Positions 25,421 through 37,676 are shown, numbered from the stretch's first letter. The stretch is 64,000 nucleotides of DNA from Panulirus ornatus (GCF_036320965.1 NC_092261.1:11901197-11965196), one strand, 5' to 3'. Numbers and translations: made by a program. The notes: a model not told the origin generated them from the sequence alone.

Positions 25421-25975
25421 GGTAAAGGAGCAGCCACGGCTGGGAGGGAGGGAGGGAGCGAGGGAGCGAGGGAGGGAGGAAGGCATGGCAAAACAGTTTA
25501 AATGTAAGGTCGGGGGGATGGGAGCGGAGGGTAGGAAGGGAGGGGAAGTTAGCGTTGGTCCAGGCTGATCCGGACTTGTGTGATTGTCCTCGTAACTTGA
25601 AATCACTAGAGACGCCCTAATCCTCCCAGACTCAATCCCCAGATCTTGGAAACTTGGCGGGCCAACACCAAAGGGCCTGGGATCTGTGCCAGCACACCAT
25701 CACGCCGGCGGCGGGACGCTTCTGAAGACGAGGTCCACCATCGTCTTCGGGGTCAACTCCCTACCTCCCTCCCTCCCCTACGCCGAGCGTTGTACAAAAT
25801 CGCCTCTTTCGCTGCAGTCTGTCACCTGCAGCACCAGTCACTGTTCTCACCTCAGTCTCATACAATAAAATTTCCAGCTGTACACTCCAAGTACAATGAT
25901 CCGCGGGGGAGGATCAGAACTGACGACGATAGGTTTTTCAGGAAAGTGTGGCACAGGTTATGCAAGCAATACTGT

Positions 25976-25980
<5 letters not shown>

Positions 25981-26060
<80 letters not shown>
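25981..26060. repeat. (GA)n microsatellite
   Basis: Perfect run of 80 bp. Confidence 0.97.
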
Positions 26061-26064
<4 letters not shown>

Positions 26065-26083
26065 ATTTCTATTTGTACAGTAC

Positions 26084-26152
26084 GAGGAGGGAGGAGGAGG
26101 AGGAGGAGGAGGAGGAGGAGGAGGAGGAGGAGGAGGAGGAGCAGGAGGAGAG
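26084..26152. repeat. (GGA)n trinucleotide microsatellite
   Basis: About 23 GGA units with one GCA interruption, 23 bp after the GA run. Purine-only on the plus strand. Confidence 0.95.
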
Positions 26153-26219
26153 GGAGCCACAAGGTAACAAAGCACGAGGGGGAGACGGGGTGTTCCGTCC
26201 GAGAGGCGACGAACATCCC

Positions 26220-26540
26220 GCAATTAAAAGGTTAACAGCCTAGTTAATTAAAGGGTAATAGCCTAGGAAATGACGGGGTAAGAGCCTAGCCATAGCCTAG
26301 GCTATTACGGTGGTAAGAGCTAAACAAACAAAGGTTAAGGGCCTCGACATTACACAGGTCAACTACTAGCACCTAAGGGGGGGGGGGGGTAAAATAACAG
26401 CAATTAAGCAGTAAGAGTCGAGTAAATTACGGGGCCATCGAGACTAGCATGTTAGAGAGGGGGGGGGGGGGTAGTAAGGGTCTAGACAATGACGTGGTAA
26501 GTCCCCAACCAATTAAAGGATACGAGCATACCCAATTATG
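26220..26540. repeat. Degenerate minisatellite with GGTAAGAGCCTAG units
   Basis: About ten diverged copies of a unit resembling ATTAC-GGGGTAAGAGCCTAG, with unit lengths around 28-40 bp and G runs of 12 or more inserted at 26378 and 26460. Non-coding. Confidence 0.65.
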
Positions 26541-26579
26541 GGACAAGATCCCAACCAAGTGCACACGGGCAAGCCTTCT

Positions 26580-26670
26580 CCCTCCCTCTCTCTCTCGCTC
26601 TCTATTTATGTCTATCTATCTCTCTCGCTCTCTATTTATGTCTATCTATCTATGTATCTATCTATCTAAC
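26580..26670. repeat. (TC)n/(TCTA)n mixed microsatellite with 36-bp duplication
   Basis: CTCTCTCGCTCTCTATTTATGTCTATCTATC-type sequence occurs twice in tandem, followed by TCTA repeats. Confidence 0.85.
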
Positions 26671-27430
26671 GTACGCTCTACTCTGCCTTGTCGACATACT
26701 GTACCAAACAACAAAACGCAATATTTCTGTAGAAAATTGGTTTCTGTTTTCCCTCATTAACGGTCAAAAGTTTAGGGTCATATATTATACGACCCCTCGT
26801 TTCAAGAAATCCCTCCCTGGAAGAACTAATAACACTGGGTAAGGATCTATCTTTTTTCTTTTTTTTTTTTTTTGGTCTGTTTGTTTAAACATGCGAAGTT
26901 TTCATGACTTTGATATAAACGAGTCCTTGATTGCCATGATTTAAAGGTCCCTACACAAGACGACCCTTGTGGCTGCACGCACCGTTGGTGCACCGGTAGT
27001 CGATGGATGTACCCTGTGTGGGGGTGTGGGTGGGAGGCAGCTATGGCCAGGTAGTACTACCATTGTACCGTAAGTAGCCTCGCCAGCCGGCTGCACCTGG
27101 GGGTGCTAGGGGAGGCAGGCGAACGGGTAGGGAGGATAGTAACGTCGCACTCGAAGTAGTCGTCTGTAACTTTAAGGTCTGGGGAGGCTGGGGGTGGTAA
27201 TACAATCGTATGTTACCAGGTTGTATCCCGATGTACCTCGGGGGGTTGGAGAAGCTGGGTAGCAGCCAAGGCCAGATGGCGGAAACCTAGCACACAAGAA
27301 GTGGGCCCGGAGCCTCGCCGGGATAAAACTGTAAGATTTACGAGGCAGTTAGGCTAAAATTATGAGTGAGGGCTGAGGCAAAGACGAGGGGTCGGCACCA
27401 CCTGCCTCGGGTGGCTGGTGTCCATGCTCT
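26671..27430. other. Intron 1 sequence, GT-rich second half, no gene seen
   Basis: 26990-27330 is rich in GGGG, GTA and GGTG steps. No exon was recognised. Confidence 0.45.
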
Positions 27431-27433
27431 ACT

Positions 27434-27850
27434 ACACACACACACACAAACGAGATGGAAGTCCCACGAGTGTAAGATTCCCTCCCCGTATAGCACTGAT
27501 AGGTCATCAATTACGAAGAAGAATGAACCCTTAACTGCCCCCAATATATAACTTGAAAAGGCCGCTTGACAGTGAAGAAAGTTCAAGAGATGGAGCCACA
27601 CGAGCGTAGACTTTTCCCCCCATTTTGCATAACTACACACACACACACACATATTCATAAAGAGTTCAACCGGAGGCCATAGCAACGAACTGAGCAACAA
27701 ACTCGAAAAGATGAACTGAATAAGTAGTGACACTGTGAACGTAGAGAATAAACTGGTATAAAAGGCTGTACGACGGTCAAGAAAATTTATGAGATGGGCC
27801 TTACACGAGTGTAATAGTCCCTCCACATACAGTGCAAAGAGCTAATTGCG
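27434..27850. repeat. Three diverged copies of a long tandem unit
   Basis: A block GATGG...CACGAGTGTAA...TCCCTCC occurs near 27452, 27590 and 27795. Copies two and three are both preceded by a matching AGGC.G...GAC.GTCAAGAAA lead-in, and copies one and two each sit beside a CA run (27434-27449 and 27636-27651). Unit length is about 130-200 bp. A 162-codon minus-strand frame crosses the array; its internal repetition comes from the DNA repeat. Confidence 0.6.
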
Positions 27851-27922
27851 CACATCCACACACAGTTTATGGAAGAGCAGTATACAGGAACTTCAAATAC
27901 GCACGAGGCTAACATAATCGTT

Positions 27923-28310
27923 TTATAAGCATTCTAGCTTGGCTAGTCTGGTGAAATTTGTAGGTACTTGTCCAATGCAGTCTTGAACTTCTTTCACTCT
28001 GCATCCCGTACTGTTTCTGACGGTAGACGGTAAGGTGTTGAAGAGTCTTAGGCCCCGAGTGTTTAAGATCTCCCATCTCGCGCATACCGCACCCTTGGCT
28101 TTCAGAGGTAGTATTCTACAAAGTCTTCCACGCTGGTCGTGCCAGCAGGATGTTATTTTCGAGTGTAGGTTGGGGACCCCCAATACCTTCTAGGATTTTG
28201 TCAATGTCAGCCAGTCTCTCAGTCAGTAAGGATGTTACTGAACATGAGACCGCTTGGCTGTGCCTCATAAGAATAAACACCTTTACCACAGTCGCCAACG
28301 CCGCCTCCAT
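27923..28310 (-). pseudogene. Non-LTR retrotransposon (LINE) 3' relic
   Basis: Minus-strand frames spell the typical end of LINE open reading frame 2. One contains DKILEGIG; after a frameshift near 28190 another continues VPNL...QRGRLCRILPLKAKGA..., then GLRLFNTLPSTVRNSTGC and ends KFHQ/NFTRL-like. In LINEs of the CR1/Jockey type the corresponding region reads roughly ILEGLVPN...RRGRLC.IPPL...GPRLFN.LP..LRN.TGC. The reverse-transcriptase core is absent. It is a decayed, frameshifted copy inside intron 1 and makes no protein. Confidence 0.75.
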
Positions 28311-29748
28311 GTCTGTTTCCCCGACGGAACAATACAGTGAACAGCAGTTCGTACATTATGCCTTAAGCGGTGTGTATTAGTCAAGATTACCTGAGCCGGG
28401 TATTATCAGGGATTGCCGCATTATCCCACAAGAAGTGACCCCCGAACACTTCGGGTGAAAAATGCACCACATCCACTCACGCTCATTTCTGGAAATCCCA
28501 GCATCATCTCTCACACACCTGGCAAGAAAGCGGCGTACGGTCTGCCAACTCAACAACTAATGTTGCCCATTATTGTGCTCACTACACACACTATAACATG
28601 TTTCTTTTTCCCACCCGCTCATAACATGGGTAATTTAACATGGAATTCTTAATTAACGAGAGCAATTACAGCCTGCTTCAGTATCCACGTTATTACACTA
28701 TTTACCCATTCGTTACAATCAACATTTTCAAGGCAATAATCACTAATGGCAGGACACAGTAATTATCAAACAATTATCGTTATCAATTTTTCAGAACTAC
28801 TTTACGGCTCAGTCAGAAAACATCTTGATAAATGACAGAACTTCCTTCCTAGTCGCTGCATTACGACACCATTACACAACCCCAGCAGGAGTTTCCAACC
28901 TACATTATGGGGCAGATTTAACGGACACATGCACTGGAAAGGATGGCATATGTCCTTGTGGTATATCACTGGTCTACAGCACTATACAACACTAGGGGGG
29001 GGGGGGTATACGGAGCCTCGCTATACTTCCGACTGTGGAGGAAGGAGTCTTCACCTTCCTCGTTTCCACATCAACAACTCTCATTCGACGACACCTTCCA
29101 CAACCGCAGACCGGTATGCTAACCATGGTGTATCTGGGAATGAATTTAACGTACTGGGGTCACATCCCATGTAACCTGCACGACGACCTGACTCCTCCAT
29201 CACCCGACTCCTGACCAGTTAGCTAGCACCTGACGCAGACCTGTCTCCTGTCTATTGACCACCACCCAGTGTCTCATGCCCAGTCTGCAACGTATGATGC
29301 CCTGAATCCTGTCCAGTTTTCTCTTCTCGGCTCTCGGGATCCTTCAGAGGAGGAGTGGGTTTTTTGACCTGGTCCTTAGATGTGGTCGGAACCAAGTATC
29401 AAAGGGTCATACCCGGCTGTTTTGACCATCGAACCAACAGTCTGGTGGATCATTATACATAAGTTAAAAATATCTTGTGTGCCGAGTGTATCGATTCTGT
29501 ACTCTAATAAGAAAAAAGAAAAAAATAAGCTTTTAAAGCTTACAATTAATCATACATTTCTTTTTCATTTAATTCACTGGTCTATAGCTGTGAATACCCG
29601 ACGAACATAAAACACCAGACACGACTGGGCTGAGCAACGCGTTTTTTGTCCACTCAGCGACATCACGTCCTGTTTACAACCGATGAGCGAGATCGTTCAC
29701 TCGCCGGGTCGGCCCGTGACACAACATGGACGCAACCTCTGAACTACG
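28311..29748. other. Intron 1 sequence without recognised features
   Basis: No exon or repeat family recognised. 29170-29320 has repeated CCTG words that may be an old short-unit array. Confidence 0.45.
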
Positions 29749-30688
29749 GTGACCAGATTTCGTGAAATTAAAACCAGGGCATATCTCTGGTGATGAAAGG
29801 AAAATAAGTTTATTACCCGTCCTGAAAAAAATCGACGAGGAAAAAAAAAGCGATGCTTAATTGTTTTTCCTCTTCATACATCGCGCTGAAAGTCACATTT
29901 TGTTACTGTTTCTGTGCACCGCAAGTCTGATGTACATTTACTTTTGGTCATTATGTGATCATGGTAGAAAACATAATCAATAATTTGAGGGGGGGAAAAA
30001 AATCTCCCCTGTTCGTTACCTCGATGCTGAGGCTCAAGCATCACTAACAGTTTATCAGTACAGAATCGAGTGCGACTCCAACTAACGTTGCTTGCATCAA
30101 GGGAAGGGATTCAAATGCAAAAGTCTATTGCTATAAACTACAAATGTCGGAAGAGGTAAAGAATAAAAGTATGTCAAAAGCAATGAATCGAATCAAATTC
30201 CACCTTATTTTCGTTAGTTGTGACACTATCAATGCAAAACAATACCTTACCATGTAGCGAAACGCCAATGTAAATGGCAGTTCATAATTTGGTGGTCAGT
30301 AACTGACATTTTCTTTTTATTGAGTCTATATCACACAAACTGCTATAACGCTAATACTACATCCAAAATAAGAATATGGCTACAAAGTTGCGTATTTGGA
30401 AGCAATGCCTAGTTCGAATACATGCTGTTCTTCTTACGGTCCAGAGTTTACACAGGTATTATCTACACTTCAAAATCATGCGAAACCTTTGCTCTTTTCA
30501 TAGATATGCATTACGACATAAAAAAAAAAAAAACGCCATACAGTTTTTACGTAGTAGGATTGATCAAGAAAACATTTGTGGTTATTTTCTCAAAAGCCGG
30601 TCATTTGAGTGTCAATATTACTAGGGGACAGTTGAACGTTCGTTTCAAAAGCGGGACTGTCCAACCGAAATCCGGAAGTCTGGTCAAC
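29749..30688. mobile_element. Probable non-autonomous DNA transposon with imperfect terminal inverted repeats
   Basis: The left end GTGACCAGATTTC (29749-29761) and the inverse complement of the right end TTGACCAGACTTC (30676-30688) match at about 11 of 13 positions, with further GGGACAGTCC-type bases inside the right end. The interior is AT-rich with no transposase. A clear target-site duplication was not found. The ends recall hAT-type elements whose termini contain TGACCAGA and GGGACAGTCC, but superfamily assignment is tentative. Confidence 0.4.
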
Positions 30689-31159
30689 TCCGTCTGCTGC
30701 GCCATCACATTCTAGTGTAAATTTCATAATATTCCTTGATCTACATTATGATATATGCAGTCATTTCAAGTAATATACCTATCTCGAATATCGGAGACAT
30801 AAAAGTATTGTTCATCATAAAGGCATCGTTGAAGTTGAATATCTAGCGAGTAGAATATCAAGTCTCTAAATAATATTATTCCTACGGGGAGTCACTCAGT
30901 GTCTGGAACCACATCGACTGAATCCAACGTAATGCCTTACGTACGGAAGGAAACACGTTACCGGGCTCTCCTTAAACAATTCGATCCACAATTACAGGCG
31001 ACAGTTAACGCTAATGTGTGGAAAAAGACGCTAGTTTTTGTAGAACAAAGGACTGGATTCAATAAGAAAAAGTGGGGAATGTCCAGAAAAGGTTGCACTA
31101 TAGGATGCGGTGTACAGACATTTGCTAAAACATGAACGGATCATCTCTTTGATTCCTAC

Positions 31160-31199
31160 CTACTACTACTACTACTACTATTACTACTACTACTACTTA
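31160..31199. repeat. (CTA)n trinucleotide microsatellite
   Basis: About 13 CTA units with one TTA interruption. Surrounding 30689-32050 shows no gene. Confidence 0.93.
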
Positions 31200-32051
31200 T
31201 AACAATAATCATAATAAAAAAAATTCAGTGTTTTCAACTTTGGTCCTCAAAAACTTCACGTTTCACAGAAAACTATTTACTAAAGGGTGAAGCAAGGGAC
31301 ACACCTCCTGGGCCGGGTAAGTGACCGCTTACCAGGTGCCGCCACCCGTTAACTCGCCTCCACGACCACAGCGGCCTTCAGCCGGGATAAGACTCGCGGA
31401 AAAATCTATAGGAGGCTAGACACGTCGGCTGGAACGGTCTGGTTCACATGCACGAGACATCTTACCCATACCTTCCATCTCCCGTGGGCACGCGCCAGCT
31501 GGAGTACGATCGGAGAGACCTTCGTCAGGAGTTCCACGACGGGAGAACACCCTGCTCAATCTTGGCATTATAATGCCGTGCAGTATAACAATACACACGT
31601 TATATAAAATCTAAATTTTGCTTGAAAAAAAAAAATACCAAAGCGCTTTATGGGCATCAAACAAATTTAAAGTTATACTACATTTCAGATAATTGGCTGT
31701 CGTGTTTCAGAAAACCTAATGTGGTAAGACTCACGCACCCACCTTAAAATAACCCTATTACGAGTCTGATCTCATAATACAAACTCGCAGTAAAGTCTCG
31801 TACAGACGCCACATTCAAAACCAACTGCATCTTATTCCCCGTTATGATGCCGCATTTACGACTACGATAAATGCTCACGCTAACGCGGCGTCCCCCAACC
31901 AGCGACCAGCATTCAGCCCCTGCACCAACACCACCCACCCACCACCACCACGAACATCACCACCACCAAACGCACCAGTAGCACGCCCTCACCATTAACA
32001 CTACAAGCCAGTTGCAGCCAGCCAGAAGAACCCTGTCTAGCACTGTAATGC

Positions 32052-32052
<1 letters not shown>

Positions 32053-32094
<42 letters not shown>
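32053..32094. repeat. (CA)n microsatellite
   Basis: Perfect run of about 42 bp. Confidence 0.96.
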
Positions 32095-32096
<2 letters not shown>

Positions 32097-32708
32097 GCTG
32101 GCTGGAAGAAAAATAAAACTAATCAACTACGAACGTAAATTTGCCTTTTGTTAATAACCAGGATTATATCTGCTGGAGGCACAGAGGGCGGTTAATGTAT
32201 AATACTTCACTTTTATTGGTGCTGCCAGAGATAAACTGAATCATAAATAGTGGAGAGAGTGTACACTTGCCCTACTGAAACTACTTCAGATTTTTGTTTA
32301 TACTTCTAATTCATTAATGTGTCTTTCGCTGTCCTTATTACTGCATTATAATTTGCTGCACAGAGGTAGGGTGTCAGTTATGCCTGCCAGTCAACGTGAT
32401 GGTCATCACTCGACAAGTGGGGATCTTTATTTCATAAACAGTTTGCCTGGATTTTCTCATCCCTGACATGCTATCCTCTTCTATTTCTTTTCTATTTATA
32501 TGAAAAAAAAACACGAACGACCAGAAAACAGTTTGCTCTCTTTTCTCTCTCTTCATGCCCGAACAGAGAGGGCGATTCGAAAAGAAAAAAAAATTGCATA
32601 AACATAATTTACAACATCAATCCTAGCTTTACTAGGTTCCCGTTTTCTACCTCATGTTAGTTATACATTTCTTTTTTCTTTCAAAAGGCCCAAGTCGCAT
32701 TCTCTTAG

Positions 32709-32710
<2 letters not shown>

Positions 32711-32772
<62 letters not shown>
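32711..32772. repeat. (TA)n microsatellite
   Basis: Perfect run of about 62 bp. Confidence 0.97.
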
Positions 32773-32774
<2 letters not shown>

Positions 32775-33155
32775 CGGACATTCTCAAGGCGTTTTTTAAC
32801 CACTAAGCTGTTAAACCTACACACGTTGTCTATCGAAAAGAGTTACAGTTTCGGGATAGTGCTTCAAAAAAATCACTCAGCTGGAGTCCCAGGGCTATAC
32901 TATACTCGGACGGACAAAGTATCAGTTTACGCCAAAGGTTGGGGAGGGAGGAGGGAAGATTCATTCATACACACCAGCCCTTCTGCTCGGTACATGTTAT
33001 TCCCTTGAAGCGGAAAATACACAAGGTGGAATGCATCAAAATGAACACAGTGCGGGCATCAACTCGCCGAGTTGATGATATCAAATTTCCTAATAATGTT
33101 TGAAGTTTTTGCAACGGGAAAGGGACCTGACTCAATGATAAGGGCCTGGATGAAT

Positions 33156-33159
<4 letters not shown>

Positions 33160-33238
<79 letters not shown>
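33160..33238. repeat. (GA)n microsatellite
   Basis: Perfect run of about 79 bp. The frames on either side (33072-33449, 33358-33645) are not recognised as coding. Confidence 0.97.
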
Positions 33239-33240
<2 letters not shown>

Positions 33241-34420
33241 GCCACACAACCAGTGTTGTCTATCCACAACGCACAGGACACCTGGTCTACGCACATCTCC
33301 CCCTAGTCAGTGTGGACCGCACGGTGCACTGGCACATACATCTGGGGGTAAGGAGCAATGAGAAAAATCCGTCGAGACATGACTTTCAAGTACACACGTG
33401 TCCCTCTCCATCTCTGGGACCACGGCAAGCGCAGCTTGTGGGGACGTGAGGTGGGGTGTCTCTGTCTGGGAGCTGCTATCAGCAACATTGACATTACTCT
33501 CGACGCTGTGTGTTACTGTACTACGAACCCATACTACGTTGTAACTTTAATAACGGCACTGCATAATCAAAATGTGGCTGGGCCACGAGAGAGAAAACAT
33601 GTTTTTTATTCTGGTGCCGTCTACATATGTATAATCACTCGTTAAGAAATCTTTCACGTATTCTGATGATAAAATCGGTATCCTAAAACCTCCATCCAGC
33701 ATTTACGGAATTCTGAAAACGGTGGACATTATACCTTCCTGCTATCGAAATCGATGCGATATACCTTCCCAATTAATTTCCCAACTCTCGAGTAAAATTC
33801 GAAGCGAGGTCTCTGAGTCAAAGCCTTTTGAAGTCAACATCAGCAACTGTTAAAAAAAAAAAATATCCTCGAAAAACATTTCTCTCGAGCACTCTCATGT
33901 GGTCTTTTAAAATCTTGCAAATTCAAAACATTTTTGATCTTTCTTCTGGTAAAAGGACAGAATATCTCACGGCTTAAAACACCGATTTCTATCATAACCA
34001 CTACGTTATATACTATCTCAAACTCTGCATGGCGTCCTTCCTAGAGCTTCTTAATGCAAACAGTCTAGAGCTACTGAGAAGAGGATAAATCAAACATGTA
34101 CGACGAGCCAGGTAGGTTTCAAACACACCCGGCAATATCCGATGAAATGGTCTCAATGACCAACTCTTGTGTCCTCGAACAAAGTTCTAGCTTCTCTGTG
34201 TATGTTGTCATGAACATTTTATGCACCATTACCCTGCGCTATATACCTCTCATTCTTGTGCCACACACATACTTCACTCAACGCCGGTCGAGTGGTGGCC
34301 AATTTTCAAACCTACGCGAGGGACGCACCATCAGGCAGGTCCTCCCACACGCCAGGGTGTGGAGGAGGCATGGAACACAGGCTGGAAGATGATCCCTTAC
34401 ACTGTTACGACAGACAACCT
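33239..34420. other. Intron 1 sequence without recognised features
   Basis: No exon or repeat family recognised. Confidence 0.45.

Positions 34421-34426
<6 letters not shown>

Positions 34427-34455
<29 letters not shown>
34427..34455. repeat. (CA)n microsatellite
   Basis: Short perfect run; a looser CA-rich stretch follows at 34690-34850. Confidence 0.93.
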
Positions 34456-35029
34456 CATAACAACAACCCCTATCTACAATGGATTTAGGTTTTTAAACCT
34501 GTGTGATGATGTCAACAGAACACAGTTCTTCGAAAGATGCAGGGAAAGAACAACCAGAGGCCACAACACGATGCACGGAACATGTTAAAAGAATCTAGTG
34601 ACGAAACTGTAAATATGGACAGGTGTAGAACTTCCTCCCTGTGCGATACAAACAAGTAATAACTAATAGGAAATTACAAAGACGAAGACCAACACACACG
34701 CACACACACAAAAAAAAAAATCAGACACGAACGTACAAACAAGGAAACACGTGACAATACAAGGACACACGTTCACACACATAATACCCCACACACGCAC
34801 ACGTACATTAAGACACACACAAAGAAGACACCCACACCCAGAAGACACAACGCACACATCAGCATAATATGATCCGTGTGCTGTGACGTCACACGAGTAT
34901 AAAATGTAATTACGAGGTGTGAGAAACCTGGCTGGCCTCGTGGGAGGGAACTACCGAGTGTGTTACCTTCAGAGAAGATTACGTTAATTAAAACTTTTCT
35001 TTGGGCCTTACAAACGAACGTCAGGTATA

Positions 35030-35510
35030 TTTCCCTCCTACGACTTGTACCACAGAGATGTTATTGCTACTAAGACCTCTTACAACCACTCTTACAACCA
35101 CGGGAAATGAAATTCATTGCTAACAAGACTTGTATACCACAGGGGATGGCATACAATCCTCGCGTGAAACCATAAGATTTGTATACATCACAGAGATTGA
35201 AGTTTATCTCTCAAGACTTGTACATTATAAGCAATGAAGTACATAAGACTTGTACACCACAGAGAATGAAAACTATATCTGACAAGGTATGTATAACAAA
35301 GGCAGCAAATATATCGAATAAGACTTGTACACCAAAGGGACTGATGTGAATTTCATAAGACTTGTTTATCAAAGTGAACTATGTATATCTCATTACACTT
35401 GCTTGCCACACGGATTGACGTACATCTCATGACACTTGTATATCATAAGGAACTTTGTATACAGGACTTGTGTACCACAAGGGACAAGTATATCCCATCA
35501 GAGTGTACAC
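35030..35510. repeat. Degenerate minisatellite with ATAAGACTTGTA...CCACA units
   Basis: About eleven diverged copies of AAGACTTGTA-C-CCACAGGGA-TGAAGTATATCTC occur at roughly 35-45 bp spacing (for example near 35125, 35167, 35211, 35246, 35319, 35356, 35432, 35462). A tandem array in an advanced state of decay. Confidence 0.8.
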
Positions 35511-35641
35511 TGCCCGGAATAAAAGACATATGTTTTCTAATACATGCGTCATGTATCTTCACCAAATCCTTAAATCCTAAAAATATTGCAAACGAGGGAA
35601 GTGCTCCCATCCATCACCTGTAATATACTGAGCACAGGATA

Positions 35642-35770
<129 letters not shown>

Positions 35771-36690
35771 ACTTTACATACTAACTTCAGCCTGTTTTAG
35801 GGCTCTAGTTACGACCCCACAGACCAATCTCGGACCACCCTTGCTTGGCGAAGGTCTGGTGCATCAGGCTGTTTGGTTCCGCAAGGAACCGTTCTTGTAC
35901 GAAGATCAGGGACTAGACCTACCAATACTTCCCCTGAACATACCCTCTCGCCGTTATGTTTTAACGGGCAAAGTTTTAAACTTTATTTCGTCCTATGAAA
36001 GTAAATCCGATACATTATTGAGCAGGTACTGCTGCTGTGTGTAATGGCTATAAAACAAAGACGCATGCGCACGAATTCACCCAAATGCAACGCAGGTGCA
36101 CCGCAGATAGTGCGCATACACATGCAGAAGTACGTACACAGTGCGGGCGGCAGTTTCAAGGGTCGACGCGCGGATCAAAGTCTCATTACGGAGTTGCTTA
36201 CACTGCGCTAAAATGCAACACAACTTCTAAGCGCTCCCCATAAATCGTGCAAATAAGCAAGACAATGTAGGCTTGCAGCAGCTCTGCTCCTGGCGTCTGG
36301 CGCCATCCCAAGCAAAACTCTCTCATACCTCCGGCCACAGTGTACCCCACTCTGCATAAATGTTGCTCTCGCTACCTAAAGCAGCTGTGCACCACTGAGG
36401 CGAGGAAGGGGAGGAGGGAGGGGGTTCGTCCCCTCAACGGCGTGGCATAGTTTAGAACGACCGATTACAATCAGGGTCGTTAACGACCGCACAACAACAG
36501 TCAAGAACTCCATTACCACCATCATCACCACCACCACCAACCTACATCTACAACAGAAGCAGCAGTGTGGTGGCGAGGGTGTAAGATGAGAGGGGGTGTG
36601 CAAGACACACACCACTAGCTTCATCCCCAGCAGTGCTGCGAGCACGGCGGTCGACGAGTCTCGTGCCTCACAAACACGCAGGCAAGACGA

Positions 36691-36692
<2 letters not shown>

Positions 36693-36732
<40 letters not shown>
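36693..36732. repeat. (GT)n microsatellite in intron 1
   Basis: Perfect run about 200 bp inside intron 1 from the exon 1 donor. Confidence 0.96.
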
Positions 36733-36734
<2 letters not shown>

Positions 36735-36900
36735 GTGGTCGGGGGGGGAGAGGGTTAGATAAGCGGCCCCTAGCAGACTATTCAGGTGACACGGAAGCAA
36801 TAAACTTCCCAGCAAATTGCTAGGGCGGTAATAGACCGGCATTCCTGAGGCAGGGATCAACCCGCTGCCATCTGAGTGGTCCATACTACCAGCAACCAGG

Positions 36901-36929
36901 AGCCTGGCCTGGCCTGGCCTGGCCTGGCC
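36901..36929. repeat. (TGGCC)n pentanucleotide repeat next to the exon 1 donor
   Basis: Five GGCCT/TGGCC units end within 4 bp of the GTACGT donor of the start exon on the minus strand. Confidence 0.9.
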
Positions 36930-36938
36930 ACTACGTAC

Positions 36939-36947
36939 CTTGGCCAT
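36939..36947 (-). CDS. Aralar/citrin-like carrier, start exon (coding part: Met-Ala-Lys)
   Basis: The minus strand reads CACAGCAGG ATG GCC AAG followed directly by GTACGTAG, so a start codon with a purine at -3 relative to it is followed by two codons and a donor in phase 0. Joined to exon 2 (also phase 0, same strand, 14,907 bp downstream) it gives MAK followed by GTGYLRRAK. As recalled, human SLC25A12 and SLC25A13 also have a first exon coding for only four or five residues that ends in lysine, which supports the pairing. The coding part is too short to identify alone; the assignment depends on exon 2. The 5' end of the exon (5' UTR) extends right of 36947 and is not defined here. Confidence 0.6.
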
Positions 36948-37110
36948 CCTGCTGTGTCTCCGGTGACCCTCTGGCACTGCGCACCCGGCAAGACGTAGGC
37001 GGCTCGTGAGTTGTCGTCTTAATAACGCTAAAGTATCCCTCCCTCTCCTCCTCCCGAGCCTATCATTCTTGAATATGGTTAAAAAAAAAAAAAACCGGAA
37101 AAGTGAAGCG
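36948..37110 (-). promoter_or_regulatory. Inferred 5' UTR and core promoter region of the Aralar-like gene
   Basis: Immediately upstream of the inferred start codon lies a GC-richer, CpG-containing stretch (36948-37025) with TGCGCA at 36979-36984 (an NRF-1-like half core), then a purine-rich stretch on the minus strand, a 14-base A run (37081-37094) and CCGGAA (37095-37100, an ETS-type core). NRF-1 and ETS sites are common in nuclear genes for mitochondrial proteins of vertebrates; their use here is guesswork. No TATA box was seen and the transcription start is not defined. Confidence 0.3.
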
Positions 37111-37633
37111 AAGATTACTGGAGAATCTGATCCCTTAGGAGGCGGGGAAAAAAAAAAGCATCATGCGGAAAAGAGCATTTACAAAGTTAAGAGATTGAGG
37201 GTGACAGATGTGAGGTGCATGCATGAGAGGTGACCAGATTAGCTCACCTGTAATGAGACAAAAGTAAGACCAGTAATTCCCACACGGAGGGAACACGGGC
37301 AGCGGTGTGAAAATATAACCTGGCACAACAAACGGCTGGGTAAAGTGAGTTCAATAATTAGGGTCAAATAAAGTCTCTCTTAACTCCTCCATATTTTGCT
37401 ATGATGCAGTTAGGTCGCCGGAAGCTCGACGTGACCGGATGAGAGTTAAACATGACGATTTTTTAAAGTGTTTTTGAGATGATTATGAAAAAAAAAAAAA
37501 AAACATTCCTTTTGGAGATGATTTTCACCGCAATATGGCTACCTTTCCGTGAAACCTGTTTGAAGATTTTTTTTTTCTTTGCCGTCCATTAAGTAGTTAC
37601 CTGACCCTCAGGATCAGATTAGAGGACAAATCA

Positions 37634-37635
<2 letters not shown>

Positions 37636-37676
<41 letters not shown>
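37636..37676. repeat. (CA)n microsatellite
   Basis: Perfect run of about 41 bp. Confidence 0.96.
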
